A stretch of DNA of 64,000 bases from Rhizobium leguminosarum (GCF_004123835.1 NZ_MZMU01000026.1:62001-126000), one strand, 5' to 3'; shown: positions 28,138-36,815, counted from the first letter of the stretch. Notes: generated by a model from the sequence alone, not told the origin. A program made the numbers and translations.

Positions 28138-28183
28138 CGCATCGTGCTTTCCGAAAATCGATTCCGATTTTCGGGCCGATGCG
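28138..28183. repeat. Type B intergenic palindrome
   Basis: CCGAAAATCG at 28151-28160 pairs perfectly with CGATTTTCGG at 28165-28174, and outer CGCATCG pairs with CGATGCG. It shares its inner core with the palindrome at 26131-26182 and directly follows a type A unit, making a compound repeat ahead of the isomerase gene. Confidence 0.7.
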
Positions 28184-28237
28184 CTAGCGTGCATCGTCAG
28201 GACGGCAAATTGCTTTGGAAAACGGGACCACTTCTCC

Positions 28238-28687
28238 ATGACAGCCACCAACCGCATCGCCCTCTCCAGCGACCATGCCGCCATTCAGCTCCGGCAGGCC
28301 ATTGCCGGTCATATCGCGGCGCAAGGCTGGATAGCGGTCGATATCGGACCGACAACGCCGGAGAGCACACACTATCCTCAGCACGGTGAAGCGGCGGCGC
28401 GTCTCGTCGCCTCCGGCGATTGCCGGTTTGGCATCATTCTATGCGGCACCGGCCAGGGCATCATGATGGCGGCGAACAAGATAAGGGGCATCCGTTGCGG
28501 CGTCTGCGCAGACACATTCTCGGCCCGCATGATCCGCCAGCACAACGATGCCAACATGCTTTCGATTGGCGTGCGCGTGGTCGGCGAAGGGCTGGCGCTC
28601 GATATCGTGGATGCGTTCCTGACCGCTCGTTTCGAGGGCGGCCGGCATGCGACGCGGGTGGGGATGATTGAGGCGCTGGAGGGGTAG
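28238..28687 (+). CDS. RpiB/LacAB family sugar-phosphate isomerase
   Basis: This 149-residue protein has the RpiB pattern: SSDHAAIQLR, the active-site ILCGTGQGI with its cysteine (about residue 68), NKIRGIRCGVCADTFSARMIRQHNDANMLSIG (with the proton-transfer His) and FEGGRHATRV. It should interconvert an aldose and ketose phosphate, such as ribose 5-phosphate and ribulose 5-phosphate. In rhizobia related genes also serve erythritol catabolism; no such genes are next to it. Specificity not decided. Confidence 0.9.
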   Translation: MTATNRIALSSDHAAIQLRQAIAGHIAAQGWIAVDIGPTTPESTHYPQHGEAAARLVASGDCRFGIILCGTGQGIMMAANKIRGIRCGVCADTFSARMIRQHNDANMLSIGVRVVGEGLALDIVDAFLTARFEGGRHATRVGMIEALEG

Positions 28688-28931
28688 CGCCGTCCTTTTT
28701 TTCTTCTTCGGGTTGCCGCCCCGAATCCGCAAGCTGACGAATGACCGCATTGCTGTCGTTCGTTCCAGAAGATGCCGATCGGCTGTCCACCAAGCCTTGT
28801 CGTTTCCCGACGGCTCGATTATGCCGAACTGCCGCATGGCCGAAAGCCCGCGTAAAGCCGCCGAACTCGGCCATGCGGCATAATCCGATTTGCGGCATAG
28901 TGGCCGCGTTCATGCGGAGACTGAATCACTG

Positions 28932-29696
28932 ATGACGACGGCGGATTATATCGCTCTGGCTTTCTTTGCCTTTGTCTGGATGGGCTATTCCTGGCTCCTG
29001 CACGGCCGCACCTTCTTCGGACGCACTAGCCTGACCCATGCGATGACCGAACGGCGCCGGGAGTGGATCTACAATTCGCTGCGCCGCGACCTGAAGATGA
29101 TCGACACGCAGATCATGGCCGGGCTGCAGAACGGCACCGCCTTCTTCGCTTCGACTTCGATCTTCGCGATTGGCAGTTGCTTTGCTTTGCTCGGCGCGAC
29201 GGAGAAGGTCGACGCCGTCTTCGCCGACCTGCCCTTCGTCTTCCATGGCGGCCATGCCGTCTTCGAGATGAAGGTCGGCGGCCTGGCAGCGCTTTTCGGC
29301 TATGCCTTCTTCAAATTCGGCTGGTCCTACCGGCTGTTCAACTACTGCACCATCCTCTTCGGCTCGATCCCGATGATGCGTGACACCGAGCGCGACATCA
29401 TCGCCGCTGAGCGGGCCGCCGAACGCGTCATCCGCATGAATGTCATTGCCGGCAGCAATTTCAACGAGGGCCTCAGGGCGATCTTCCTGTCGATCGGCTA
29501 TCTCGGCTGGTTTATCAACCCCTATGTCTTCATGCTGACGACGGCGATCGTCATCTTCGTGCTTGCACGGCGGCAGTTCTTCTCGGAGGCGCGGCTGGCG
29601 ATCATGGATGCTGGCCCGCCATCAAATCTCCACCTTTCTGATATTCGCCGCGATATGCCGTCGAGCGACGGACCTGATTTGCCCGAGGGACTTTGA
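28932..29696 (+). CDS. DUF599 family membrane protein
   Basis: This 254-residue protein is DUF599: MTTADYIALAFFAFVWMGYSWLLH, RREWIYNSLRRDLKMIDTQIMAGLQNGTAFFASTSIFAIG and RLFNYCTILFGSIP. About four transmembrane helices are seen. The function of the family is unknown. Its stop codon shares one base with the next gene's ATG, so the two are coupled. Confidence 0.88.
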   Translation: MTTADYIALAFFAFVWMGYSWLLHGRTFFGRTSLTHAMTERRREWIYNSLRRDLKMIDTQIMAGLQNGTAFFASTSIFAIGSCFALLGATEKVDAVFADLPFVFHGGHAVFEMKVGGLAALFGYAFFKFGWSYRLFNYCTILFGSIPMMRDTERDIIAAERAAERVIRMNVIAGSNFNEGLRAIFLSIGYLGWFINPYVFMLTTAIVIFVLARRQFFSEARLAIMDAGPPSNLHLSDIRRDMPSSDGPDLPEGL

Positions 29697-30706
29697 TGAC
29701 ATTGCCGGCAAGGGAAGCCGATGCGGCGGCAAAGCCGCCGCGCATCGGTCTATTGGATACGGCGCGCGGCGTCGCGCTGATCGCCATGGCGACCTATCAC
29801 TTCAGCTGGGATCTGGAATACATGCATTATCTCCCGCCCGGAGCGGCGGAGGGCGGATGGCTGAAGATCTATGCGCGCGTAATCGCGACGACCTTTCTCT
29901 TCATTGTCGGCGTCAGCCTGGTGCTCGCCAGCCGGCCTGAGATACGCTGGACATCTTTCTGGAAGCGCTTAGGCATGATTGCTGGTGCAGCTGCAGTCAT
30001 ATCGGCTGCCACACGCTACTTCATGCCCGACGAATGGATTTATTTCGGCATCCTGCATTGTATAGCGGTTCTGAGCCTGATCGGTGTGGTCTTCCTGCGC
30101 CTGCCACTTGCGCTAACGCTGCTTGCCGCTCTCGCGCTGCTCGCCGCGTGGATCGCCGATTCCTTCATCATGCCGGGTATTCTCGATTGGCATCTTTTTG
30201 ATCCGAAATATCTCGCCTGGCTAGGCTTTGCAGCGACGCCCGACCGGTCGAACGACTACGTGCCGCTCTTTCCATGGGCCGTCCCTTTCTTCGTCGGCAT
30301 AAGCCTCGCGCGCCTGGCTTTTTTGACGACGCTGCCGCAGCGGTTGGCAGCATTCGGCACTGGCGGCACTTGGCTCGCGCGCATCGGCCGCCACAGCCTC
30401 GCTTTCTATCTCATTCACCAGCCGGTCCTGATCGCCATCGCCTTTGGCCTGACTTTCATCATCGCGCGGCCGCAACCCGATCCGGCTGTCTATCTGCGGC
30501 AGTGCAATACCGCCTGCACAGTCGAACAGGGCGAAGCGATCTGCCACAGCTTCTGTCAGTGCACGCTCGATCAAATGCAAGCGCAGCAGCTCTTCGCGCC
30601 GTTCCAGTGGGGGACGGTCAAAGGGGATGATGAGCGGATTACTGCGCTTGCCAGCCAGTGCAGCGCCGAGATCGAGCCTGCGCCCGCGCCACAGCCCCAG
30701 CAATGA
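29696..30706 (+). CDS. DUF1624-type membrane protein with Cys-rich tail
   Basis: This 336-residue protein starts with GLLDTARGVALIAMATYHFSWDLEY, the heparan-alpha-glucosaminide N-acetyltransferase-like (DUF1624) signature with its conserved His, and has eight or so hydrophobic helices. After the last helix (about 255) is a hydrophilic tail of 80 residues with C270, C274, C283, C287, C289 and C322, pattern CX3C-X8-CX3CXC. That tail is not part of the DUF1624 fold as I know it and may bind metal or form disulfides. Coupled to the DUF599 gene by a one-base overlap. Confidence 0.85.
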   Translation: MTLPAREADAAAKPPRIGLLDTARGVALIAMATYHFSWDLEYMHYLPPGAAEGGWLKIYARVIATTFLFIVGVSLVLASRPEIRWTSFWKRLGMIAGAAAVISAATRYFMPDEWIYFGILHCIAVLSLIGVVFLRLPLALTLLAALALLAAWIADSFIMPGILDWHLFDPKYLAWLGFAATPDRSNDYVPLFPWAVPFFVGISLARLAFLTTLPQRLAAFGTGGTWLARIGRHSLAFYLIHQPVLIAIAFGLTFIIARPQPDPAVYLRQCNTACTVEQGEAICHSFCQCTLDQMQAQQLFAPFQWGTVKGDDERITALASQCSAEIEPAPAPQPQQ

Positions 30707-31099
30707 TCAGGTGTTGACGCCGATTTCGGCGAGGCGGCCGAGGCAAGTCTCTTCGATAGAGTCGAGTTCCGCCAGCGTATCGTCGATATCCTTGCGCTTC
30801 TGGCGCAGGTCGTCGCGCTTCTCGTCGACGCGCTTCATCAGGAGCTTCAACTGGCCGAGTTCGCCCGGCGGCTCCTTGTAGACCTGGATGATCTCACGGA
30901 TCTCCGCGATGGTGAAGCCGATGCGCCGGCCGCGGAGAATTTCGCCGATCAACCGCCGGTCGGCTTGCCGAAACAAACGCGTGCGCCCACGCCGCTCCGG
31001 ATGGATCAGTCCCTCGTCCTCGTAGAAGCGGAGCGTGCGCGTCGAGACCCCGAATTCGCGCGTCAGTTCCGTTATGCTATAATATTTGTTCACCGGCAT
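30707..31099 (-). CDS. MerR family transcriptional regulator
   Basis: This 130-residue regulator has a MerR winged helix-turn-helix (YYSITELTREFGVSTRTLRFYEDEGLI) followed by a long dimerisation coiled coil (EPPGELGQLKLLMKRVDEKRDDLRQKRKDIDDTLAELDSIE) with a final CLGRL. A single cysteine near the end gives no metal site of the CueR type. It resembles LiuR-type regulators of branched-chain amino acid or acyl-CoA catabolism, though no such genes adjoin. Its stop directly abuts the stop of the preceding gene. Confidence 0.9.
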   Translation of the reverse strand: MPVNKYYSITELTREFGVSTRTLRFYEDEGLIHPERRGRTRLFRQADRRLIGEILRGRRIGFTIAEIREIIQVYKEPPGELGQLKLLMKRVDEKRDDLRQKRKDIDDTLAELDSIEETCLGRLAEIGVNT

Positions 31100-31162
31100 G
31101 TGTTCCCCGTCGTCGGACAGACGATAATATTGACTTTTACGTAATAGTCAATTTTTGGGCGG

Positions 31163-32578
31163 TCAGATGCCGAACCACCATGTGGCGATACCAAGAAAGG
31201 CGAAGAAGCCGGTACAGTCTGTCACCGTCGTGACGAAGACCGACGAGGCGATCGCCGGATCGGCGCCCATCTTGTCGAGCAGCAGCGGCAGCAGGATGCC
31301 GGCAAGGGCTGCCGCCATCAGGTTGATGACCATCGCCGCCGCAATCACCCCACCGAGCTGGTAGTCGTGGAACCAGGTCCCGGCGATCGCGCCCATGATC
31401 GTCGCGAAGACGATGCCGTTGAGGATGCCGACGCCCGCCTCCCTGCGGATGATGCGGCCGGCATTGTAGATGTCGAGATCGCGGGTGGCGAGCGCGCGCA
31501 CCGTCACCGTCATCGTCTGCGTGCCGGCATTGCCGCCCATCGAGGCGACGATCGGCATCAGCACCGCAAGCGCGATCATCTTCTCGATCGAGGCGTCGAA
31601 CAGGCCGATGACGCTTGCCGACAGCATCGCCGTGCCGAGATTGATCAAAAGCCACAGGAAGCGCGAACGCACCGTCGAAAGCACATTGTCCGACAGCTCT
31701 TCGTCGCCGACGCCGCCGAGGCGCTTGATGTCCTCGTCCGCCTCCTCGTGGATGACGTCGACGACGTCGTCGATGGTCAGCACGCCGACCAGCCGGCCGT
31801 TTTCGTCGACGACGGCGGCTGAGAGAAGGTCGTACTGCTCGAAGAGCTGGGCCGCCTCCTCCTGGTCCATCTCGGCCGGAACCGGATGGTTGGTCTCACG
31901 CATGATCTGCTCGATCTTCGTCTGCCGCTTGGTGCGCAGGATCTGGTCCAGATCGACGGCGCCGAGCAGCTTGAAGGTCGGATCGATGACGAAGATCTGC
32001 GAGAAGGAATAGGGCAGATCCTCTTCGTCGCGCATGTAGTCGATCGTCTGGCCGACCGTCCAGAACGGCGGCACGGCGACGAATTCCGTCTGCATGCGGC
32101 GCCCGGCCGAGCTTTCGGGATAGTCGAGCGCCCGGCGCAGCCGCACCCGCTCGGTGAACGGCAGCTGGGCGAGGATCTCTTCCCGGTCCTCCTTGTCGAG
32201 GTCTTCGAGAATGTAGACAGCATCGTCCGAATCGAGCTCGCCGATCGCGGCGGCGATCTGCGCGTTCGGCATCTGGTCGACGATTTCGCGGCGGATCGCC
32301 TCGTCGACCTCGGTCAGCGCCGTCATGTCGAAATCGTCGCCGAGCAGGCGCACCAGCGCCAGGCGCTGATCCGGCTGGATCGATTCCAGCAGGTCGCCTA
32401 TTTCGGATTCATGCAGGCGGGCAACGTTTTGGCGCAGGAACAGCGTGTCGCGGTCGGCGATCGCGGCACCGACAAGCGCCAGGAAATCGCCGCGGACATT
32501 GCCGTCCTCGTCGTAGATATCGGCTTCCTCGTCATCGGGACGCCTGCGAATGCGGTCTTCCCCATCGGTCGTCGTCAT
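31163..32578 (-). CDS. mgtE: Magnesium transporter MgtE
   Basis: This 471-residue transporter has the cytosolic N-domain (EIGDLLESIQPDQRLALVRLL), a CBS pair (MNTELVAVPPFWTV-like and DLLSAAVVDENGRLVGVLTIDDVVDVIHEEADEDI), a connecting helix (ERLGGVGDEE-type) and five transmembrane helices with the pore stretch PIVASMGGNAGTQTMTV. It imports Mg2+ down its gradient and closes when the cytosolic domain binds Mg2+. Start at 32578; no Mg2+ riboswitch is seen upstream. Confidence 0.95.
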   Translation of the reverse strand: MTTTDGEDRIRRRPDDEEADIYDEDGNVRGDFLALVGAAIADRDTLFLRQNVARLHESEIGDLLESIQPDQRLALVRLLGDDFDMTALTEVDEAIRREIVDQMPNAQIAAAIGELDSDDAVYILEDLDKEDREEILAQLPFTERVRLRRALDYPESSAGRRMQTEFVAVPPFWTVGQTIDYMRDEEDLPYSFSQIFVIDPTFKLLGAVDLDQILRTKRQTKIEQIMRETNHPVPAEMDQEEAAQLFEQYDLLSAAVVDENGRLVGVLTIDDVVDVIHEEADEDIKRLGGVGDEELSDNVLSTVRSRFLWLLINLGTAMLSASVIGLFDASIEKMIALAVLMPIVASMGGNAGTQTMTVTVRALATRDLDIYNAGRIIRREAGVGILNGIVFATIMGAIAGTWFHDYQLGGVIAAAMVINLMAAALAGILLPLLLDKMGADPAIASSVFVTTVTDCTGFFAFLGIATWWFGI

Positions 32579-32821
32579 CTGCCGCCCTCGCATCTGGTTC
32601 GAATTTCAACGACTGCCGCGCCGCATTCGCAAATGTCGGCCGAAAACACATTGTCAACAAGCGGATAAGCCAATCCCACGCGAGGCTCCCGCAGCCGGAA
32701 TTCTTGGCCCCCTGCTAGCCCAAAGCATCCGTGTCGTAAAGCGGCAAACCGTGCTTCGTGATGACAATGCACGCGGCCGGCGATAGTTTCCTCACCCGTC
32801 CAAGCAGAGGAAGCCCGCCCC

Positions 32822-33316
32822 ATGCCCATCCGTCCGATTCTGCGTTATCCGCATCCGGGCCTGAAGACTGTCTGCGCGCCGGTGACGGCCTTCGATTCCT
32901 CGCTCACAGCCCTTGCCGGTGACCTGCTGGCGACGATGCGCGCAGCTCCCGGTGTCGGCATCACCGCCGCCCATATCGGCGTCTTCAGCCGTGTCACGGT
33001 GCTGGAACTCGATAAGGCCGACGGCGTGCGCCTTTACGTCAATCCTCATATCACCTGGTTTTCGAAGGAGACGATGAACCATCCCGAAGGCAGCGTCTCG
33101 ATGCCCGGCGCGACAGACGAGGTCACCCGCCCGCGGGCGATCCGCTTCCGCTATCAGGATGCCGAGGGCGCCGTGCACGAGGACGGTGCCGAAGATTTCC
33201 TCGCCATCTGCATTCAGCATGAAGTCGACCAACTCGACGGCATATTCTGGCTGCAGCGCCTCTCGCGGCTGAAGCGCGATCGTGTCGTGAAAAAATGGGA
33301 GAAGGCCCAGGGCTGA
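32822..33316 (+). CDS. Peptide-deformylase-like protein lacking metal ligands
   Basis: This 164-residue protein has the deformylase fold and length, but the active-site motifs are altered. Motif 1 is GVGITAAH (canonical GxGxAAxQ, residues 44-51). Motif 2 is EGSVS (canonical EGCLS), so the metal-binding Cys is Ser91. Motif 3 is HEVDQ (canonical HExDH), so the second metal His is Gln137; the catalytic Glu134 remains. With two of three metal ligands gone it should not be a normal metal-dependent deformylase. It may be a pseudoenzyme or have a new role. Start supported by AGAGGAAG upstream. Confidence 0.88.
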   Translation: MPIRPILRYPHPGLKTVCAPVTAFDSSLTALAGDLLATMRAAPGVGITAAHIGVFSRVTVLELDKADGVRLYVNPHITWFSKETMNHPEGSVSMPGATDEVTRPRAIRFRYQDAEGAVHEDGAEDFLAICIQHEVDQLDGIFWLQRLSRLKRDRVVKKWEKAQG

Positions 33317-33399
33317 CAATCACGGCTGACAAATCACCGTCCATGCCGAACCATTCACTGCTGCCGGCGTTTCCAGCAGAGAAACAAGGAGCAAATGCA

Positions 33400-33918
33400 A
33401 TGGCAAAGATCGGTAACAAGACCCAGTTTTCCCACGAAAAGCCTGAGCTTTCCCGGGAAGAAGATTATCGCGATCTCGAAGAGCGCAATCTCGACGACGG
33501 CTGGCCCTATGCCGATGGCAGCGGCGCCGGCACCGGCGGCCCGGATAATCGTCCTTACGGCGAGACAGCTGCCAATTTCGACAGCGATCCCAACAAGGGC
33601 TTCCGGATAGATGGCACGGATGAAGACGGCAACGAGAACCGCCTGAGAGATTCGCTGCGCGCAGATACGATCGACCGCGGCGAAAGCGACGACCTCGAAG
33701 CGCGAGTGAACGACAATCTCGAAAACATTCCTGAGGTCGATATCGACAGCATCGAGGTTCACGCAGACGGTCACGTCGTCACCCTGGAAGGATCGGTGGA
33801 GACGATCGGCATCGCCCGCAAGGTCGAACTCGGCGCGCTTTCGGTGGACGGCGTCCATCATGTCCGCAACAAGTTGCAGCTGACCGGTGTCGACGCGCAT
33901 ATCCCGAACGAGGACTAA
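33400..33918 (+). CDS. BON domain protein, predicted stress-related
   Basis: This 172-residue protein is hydrophilic and acidic, with a long N-terminal part rich in Asp, Glu and Gly (SREEDYRDLEERNLDDGWPYADGSGAGTG) and a C-terminal BON domain (about 95-165: DNLENIPEVDIDSIEVHADGHVVTLEGSVETIGIARKVELGALSVDGVHHVRNKL). No signal peptide is visible. BON domains bind membranes or phospholipids and occur in osmotic-stress proteins such as OsmY. A GGAG site lies before the ATG at 33400. Confidence 0.85.
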   Translation: MAKIGNKTQFSHEKPELSREEDYRDLEERNLDDGWPYADGSGAGTGGPDNRPYGETAANFDSDPNKGFRIDGTDEDGNENRLRDSLRADTIDRGESDDLEARVNDNLENIPEVDIDSIEVHADGHVVTLEGSVETIGIARKVELGALSVDGVHHVRNKLQLTGVDAHIPNED

Positions 33919-34237
33919 CGCATTACGCACAGCGCAGATCATCAACGGGAGGGGCTGCCGCCTTCCGTTGATGATCGTTCTCAACATTACTAAAAGTTAA
34001 CAATTTACGATTGTAGCAACAACTGCCTTATTCACGAGACCAATCGCCGATTTCTGTTAGGCGGCTTCTGTCACGATAACGTCAATTCCGTTGACAACAC
34101 TGCGATTTCATTTGGACAAATGGTCGCGGCTGCGTCGCCACATTATCACAAAATTGCCTGAATTGGGGCGCGAACTCGTGTGTGCCGAGGGTTAGTTTAT
34201 GTTGTGGAATTCAACAGCAGATTGAGGAGATAGACCC
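33919..34237. other. Intergenic region with terminator and AT-rich promoter sequence
   Basis: A hairpin at 33937-33976 ends the BON gene. The rest (33980-34220) is markedly AT-rich for this window and has no reading frame; it should be the promoter of the small exported protein, which has GAGGAGATAG before its ATG. Confidence 0.5.
33937..33976 (+). terminator. Terminator of the BON gene
   Basis: A 12-bp perfect stem (GATCATCAACGG with CCGTTGATGATC) encloses a 16-base loop rich in G and C, followed by GTTCTC. It also works in the opposite direction. Confidence 0.7.
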
Positions 34238-34603
34238 ATGCGCATCAAATTTGCCCTTGCCGCGTCCCTGTTCGCCGTCAGCCTTGCCGGCGCTGCCTTC
34301 GCCCAGCCCACCTATTCCAGCGATTACACCAACGACAGCGACGGCTTTGCCCCGAGCCCGATGTCGAAGCCCGCTCCGGTCCACTACAGCAGCCACAAGG
34401 CGCCGGCCTATTCCAGCGACTACACCAATGACAGCGACGGCTTCGCCCCAAGCGCCATGGCGACTCCTGTCGTCGACAAGACCGCAACGGCCGGTATCAA
34501 CCCCCTGCCCCCATGCCACAGCATGATTGGCCCGAAGGGCTCCCACACCAAGGGTGCAGACAGCGGCGCCTCCCGCACCGAAGCATGCCGCGCGACGCAT
34601 TGA
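34238..34603 (+). CDS. Small exported protein with a duplicated 15-residue motif
   Basis: This 121-residue protein has a clear signal peptide (ending AAFAQ) and then the motif YSSDYTNDSDGFAPS at residues 26-40 and again at 58-72. The DNA copies differ at several third positions, so the duplication is not recent. NDSDG recalls acidic calcium-binding loops, but no such family is assigned. The C-terminal part has two cysteines (PPCHSM, EACRA). A strong terminator follows at once, so it is a single-gene unit. Confidence 0.82.
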   Translation: MRIKFALAASLFAVSLAGAAFAQPTYSSDYTNDSDGFAPSPMSKPAPVHYSSHKAPAYSSDYTNDSDGFAPSAMATPVVDKTATAGINPLPPCHSMIGPKGSHTKGADSGASRTEACRATH

Positions 34604-34610
34604 TCTGATA

Positions 34611-34643
34611 AAGAGAAGGGCCGAAAACGGCCCTTCTCTTTTC
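34611..34643 (+). terminator. Strong intrinsic terminator
   Basis: AAAGAGAAGGGCC / GGCCCTTCTCTTT-type stem with a four-base loop, followed by TTTT. It lies a few bases past the stop codon. Confidence 0.93.
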
Positions 34644-34684
34644 AATCCATCTCTGTACGCCCGGCGAGCGGTTCCCCAAAGGGG

Positions 34685-35404
34685 TCAGGTTTCGCCCGTC
34701 GTTTCGCCAAAAACCGCCTCGAAGGCGGTGCGCAGGCGGATATCGACATCAGCCATCATCACGGGCAAGCCAAGGTCGACGAGGCTGGTCACGCCATGGG
34801 CTGAGATCCCGCAGGGCACGATGCCGCCGAAATGATCGAGATCGGGATCGACGTTGAGCGACAGTCCGTGGAAGGTCACCCATTTCCGCAGCCTTATGCC
34901 GAGGGCGGCGATCTTGTCCTCGGCCATCGTCCCATCGGTCAGCAATGGCTTTTCCGGCCGGCGCACCCAGACGCCGACCCGATCTTCACGTCGTTCACCG
35001 CGGACATTCATCATGTCGAGTGTGCGGATGACGACATCTTCAAGGGCGGCGACGAAGGCGCGCACGTCCTGGCGCCGCCTTTTCAGATCGAGCATGACAT
35101 AGGCGACGCGCTGGCCGGGTCCATGATAGGTGTATTCACCGCCACGCCCTGTCGCAAAGACCGGAAACCGGTTCGGCTGGACGAGGTCCTTCGCATTGGC
35201 GCTGGTGCCGGCGGTATAGAGCGGCGGATGTTCGACGAGCCAGACGAGCTCATCACCGCCATCGGCGATCACAGCCACCTCGCGCTCCATCGTCTCCACC
35301 GCCTCCTCATAGGGGACGAGGCCATCGGTGATGCGCCAGCGTACCGGCCGGGTTCCGAGTTGGGGAAGCATGGAGAATTCGAGATCGGTGCGAAGCATGG
35401 CCAT
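34685..35404 (-). CDS. lipB: Octanoyltransferase LipB
   Basis: This 239-residue enzyme moves octanoyl from acyl carrier protein to lipoyl domains (such as GcvH), the first step of lipoate synthesis. It has RGGEYTYHGPGQRVAYVMLDL, the lysine in DKIAALGIRLRKWVTFHG and the catalytic cysteine in IVPCGI. The ATG at 35404 or two codons later is equally possible. The gene stands alone. Confidence 0.95.
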   Translation of the reverse strand: MAMLRTDLEFSMLPQLGTRPVRWRITDGLVPYEEAVETMEREVAVIADGGDELVWLVEHPPLYTAGTSANAKDLVQPNRFPVFATGRGGEYTYHGPGQRVAYVMLDLKRRRQDVRAFVAALEDVVIRTLDMMNVRGERREDRVGVWVRRPEKPLLTDGTMAEDKIAALGIRLRKWVTFHGLSLNVDPDLDHFGGIVPCGISAHGVTSLVDLGLPVMMADVDIRLRTAFEAVFGETTGET

Positions 35405-35585
35405 TCCTTGCCGCTCTCCCCGAAATGCCTGAAAAAAGGGGCGACAGCACAGCTATATGGACCCGTTTCGGGGCCAATTCAAATGCTGTGAGCGGTTTTG
35501 AAAAAAACTGTCATATCGCCCTTGTGCACCCCAGATGCTTTTGCTACATGCTGCCCCGCCGACGCAAATCGGCACCTACCACGAT
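35405..35585. other. Spacer between lipB and tRNA-Leu
   Basis: No gene is seen here; the promoter for lipB to the left and for the tRNA to the right should lie in it. Confidence 0.4.
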
Positions 35586-35670
35586 GCGGTCGTGGCGGAA
35601 TTGGTAGACGCGCAGCGTTGAGGTCGCTGTGGGGCAACCCGTGGAAGTTCGAGTCTTCTCGACCGCACCA
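35586..35670 (+). tRNA. tRNA-Leu(GAG)
   Basis: An 85-base class II tRNA: acceptor GCGGTCG pairs with CGACCGC, CCA is encoded, the D arm is TGGCGGAATTGGTAGACGCGC, the anticodon stem CAGCG/CGCTG holds the loop TTGAGGT (anticodon GAG, for CUU/CUC), a long variable arm follows, and the T loop is TTCGAGT. The leucine assignment follows from both the anticodon and the long variable arm. Confidence 0.95.
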
Positions 35671-35797
35671 TTTCCCTTCAGGGAAACGCTCTCTAAGCGA
35701 AGATTTCGTTTTCACCGCGAAGCCATTTGCGATTGCTCGGCTTGATTGCCCGGCCTTCTCATGGTTGATGGCGTCATCCTCGCAAGAATCAGCAGCC

Positions 35798-36718
35798 ATG
35801 TCAGAGCCCCATCAAAATTCCCTGCAGGGCATGGCCATCATGTCCGGCGCCATGCTCATCCTGCCGATCATGGACGCCATCGCCAAATACATGGCGACCT
35901 TCGAGGCGATGTCGCCGGGTCAGGTGACCTTCTACCGATTCTTCTTCCAGATCGCCTGCACCCTGCCGATTCTTTTCGCCCTTTTCGGGCTGAAGGCGCT
36001 TTCGGCCCAACGGCCGTGGATGAACCTGCTGCGCGGTGCGCTGCATGGTGGCGCGAGCCTGCTGTTCTTCGTCGCCGTCAAATACATGCCGCTTGCCGAT
36101 GTCTTCGCCATCTATTTCGTCGAGCCTTTCATGCTGGCCGCTCTGTCGGCGCTGTTTCTCGGAGAGAAGGTCGGCTGGCGGCGTTGGACGGCGATCGTCG
36201 TCGGCTTCGGCGGCGCGATGATCGTCATTCAGCCGAGCTACGAAATCTTTGGCCTGAAGGCGCTGCTGCCGGTCGCCTGCGCCTTTCTGTTCTCGCTCTA
36301 TCTCTTCCTCAACCGCGCCATCGGCGAGGCCGATTCGCCGTTGACCATGCAGACGATGGCCGGCATCGGCGGAACGGTCTTCATGGCAGCCGCCCTTCTC
36401 CTCGGCAGCAGCTCCGGCAATGCCGATTTTGCCGTCTCCCTGCCCTCCTCCGGCCTCGGCCTTGTCCTGCTTCTCGCCCTCGGTTCGATCTCGGGATATG
36501 CGCATATGCTCGTGGTCCGGGCTTTCCGCCTCGCGCCGCTGTCGCTGCTTGCGCCGTTCCAGTACTTCGAGATCATCTCGGCGACCGTTCTCGGCTATGC
36601 GTTGTTCAACGATTTCCCGAGCTTTTCCAAATGGATCGGCATCTTCATCATCGTTGCTTCAGGCCTCTTCATCATCTGGCGGGAGCGGCTGCAGGCGCAG
36701 TCGTTAAAATCTTCCTGA
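35798..36718 (+). CDS. DMT superfamily (EamA) permease
   Basis: This 306-residue protein has ten hydrophobic helices in two EamA repeats: GAMLILPIMDAIAKYMATFEAMSPGQVTFYRF and LSALFLGEKVGWRRWTAIVVGFGGAMIVIQP for the first, then the mirrored second half with LGYALFNDFPSFSKWIGIFIIVASGLFIIWRER. It exports or imports a small metabolite, unknown. The frame is open back through the tRNA gene, which cannot be coding; I use the ATG at 35798 (35768 also possible). Confidence 0.9.
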   Translation: MSEPHQNSLQGMAIMSGAMLILPIMDAIAKYMATFEAMSPGQVTFYRFFFQIACTLPILFALFGLKALSAQRPWMNLLRGALHGGASLLFFVAVKYMPLADVFAIYFVEPFMLAALSALFLGEKVGWRRWTAIVVGFGGAMIVIQPSYEIFGLKALLPVACAFLFSLYLFLNRAIGEADSPLTMQTMAGIGGTVFMAAALLLGSSSGNADFAVSLPSSGLGLVLLLALGSISGYAHMLVVRAFRLAPLSLLAPFQYFEIISATVLGYALFNDFPSFSKWIGIFIIVASGLFIIWRERLQAQSLKSS

Positions 36719-36815
36719 CCCCGGGAATATCGGGTTAACTCCTCTTCTTGAGGGATCGTCAATTTGCAGGCGGTAAAACTGTCTCCGGTTTCATGATGAA
36801 GCCTGGAGTTAAAAC

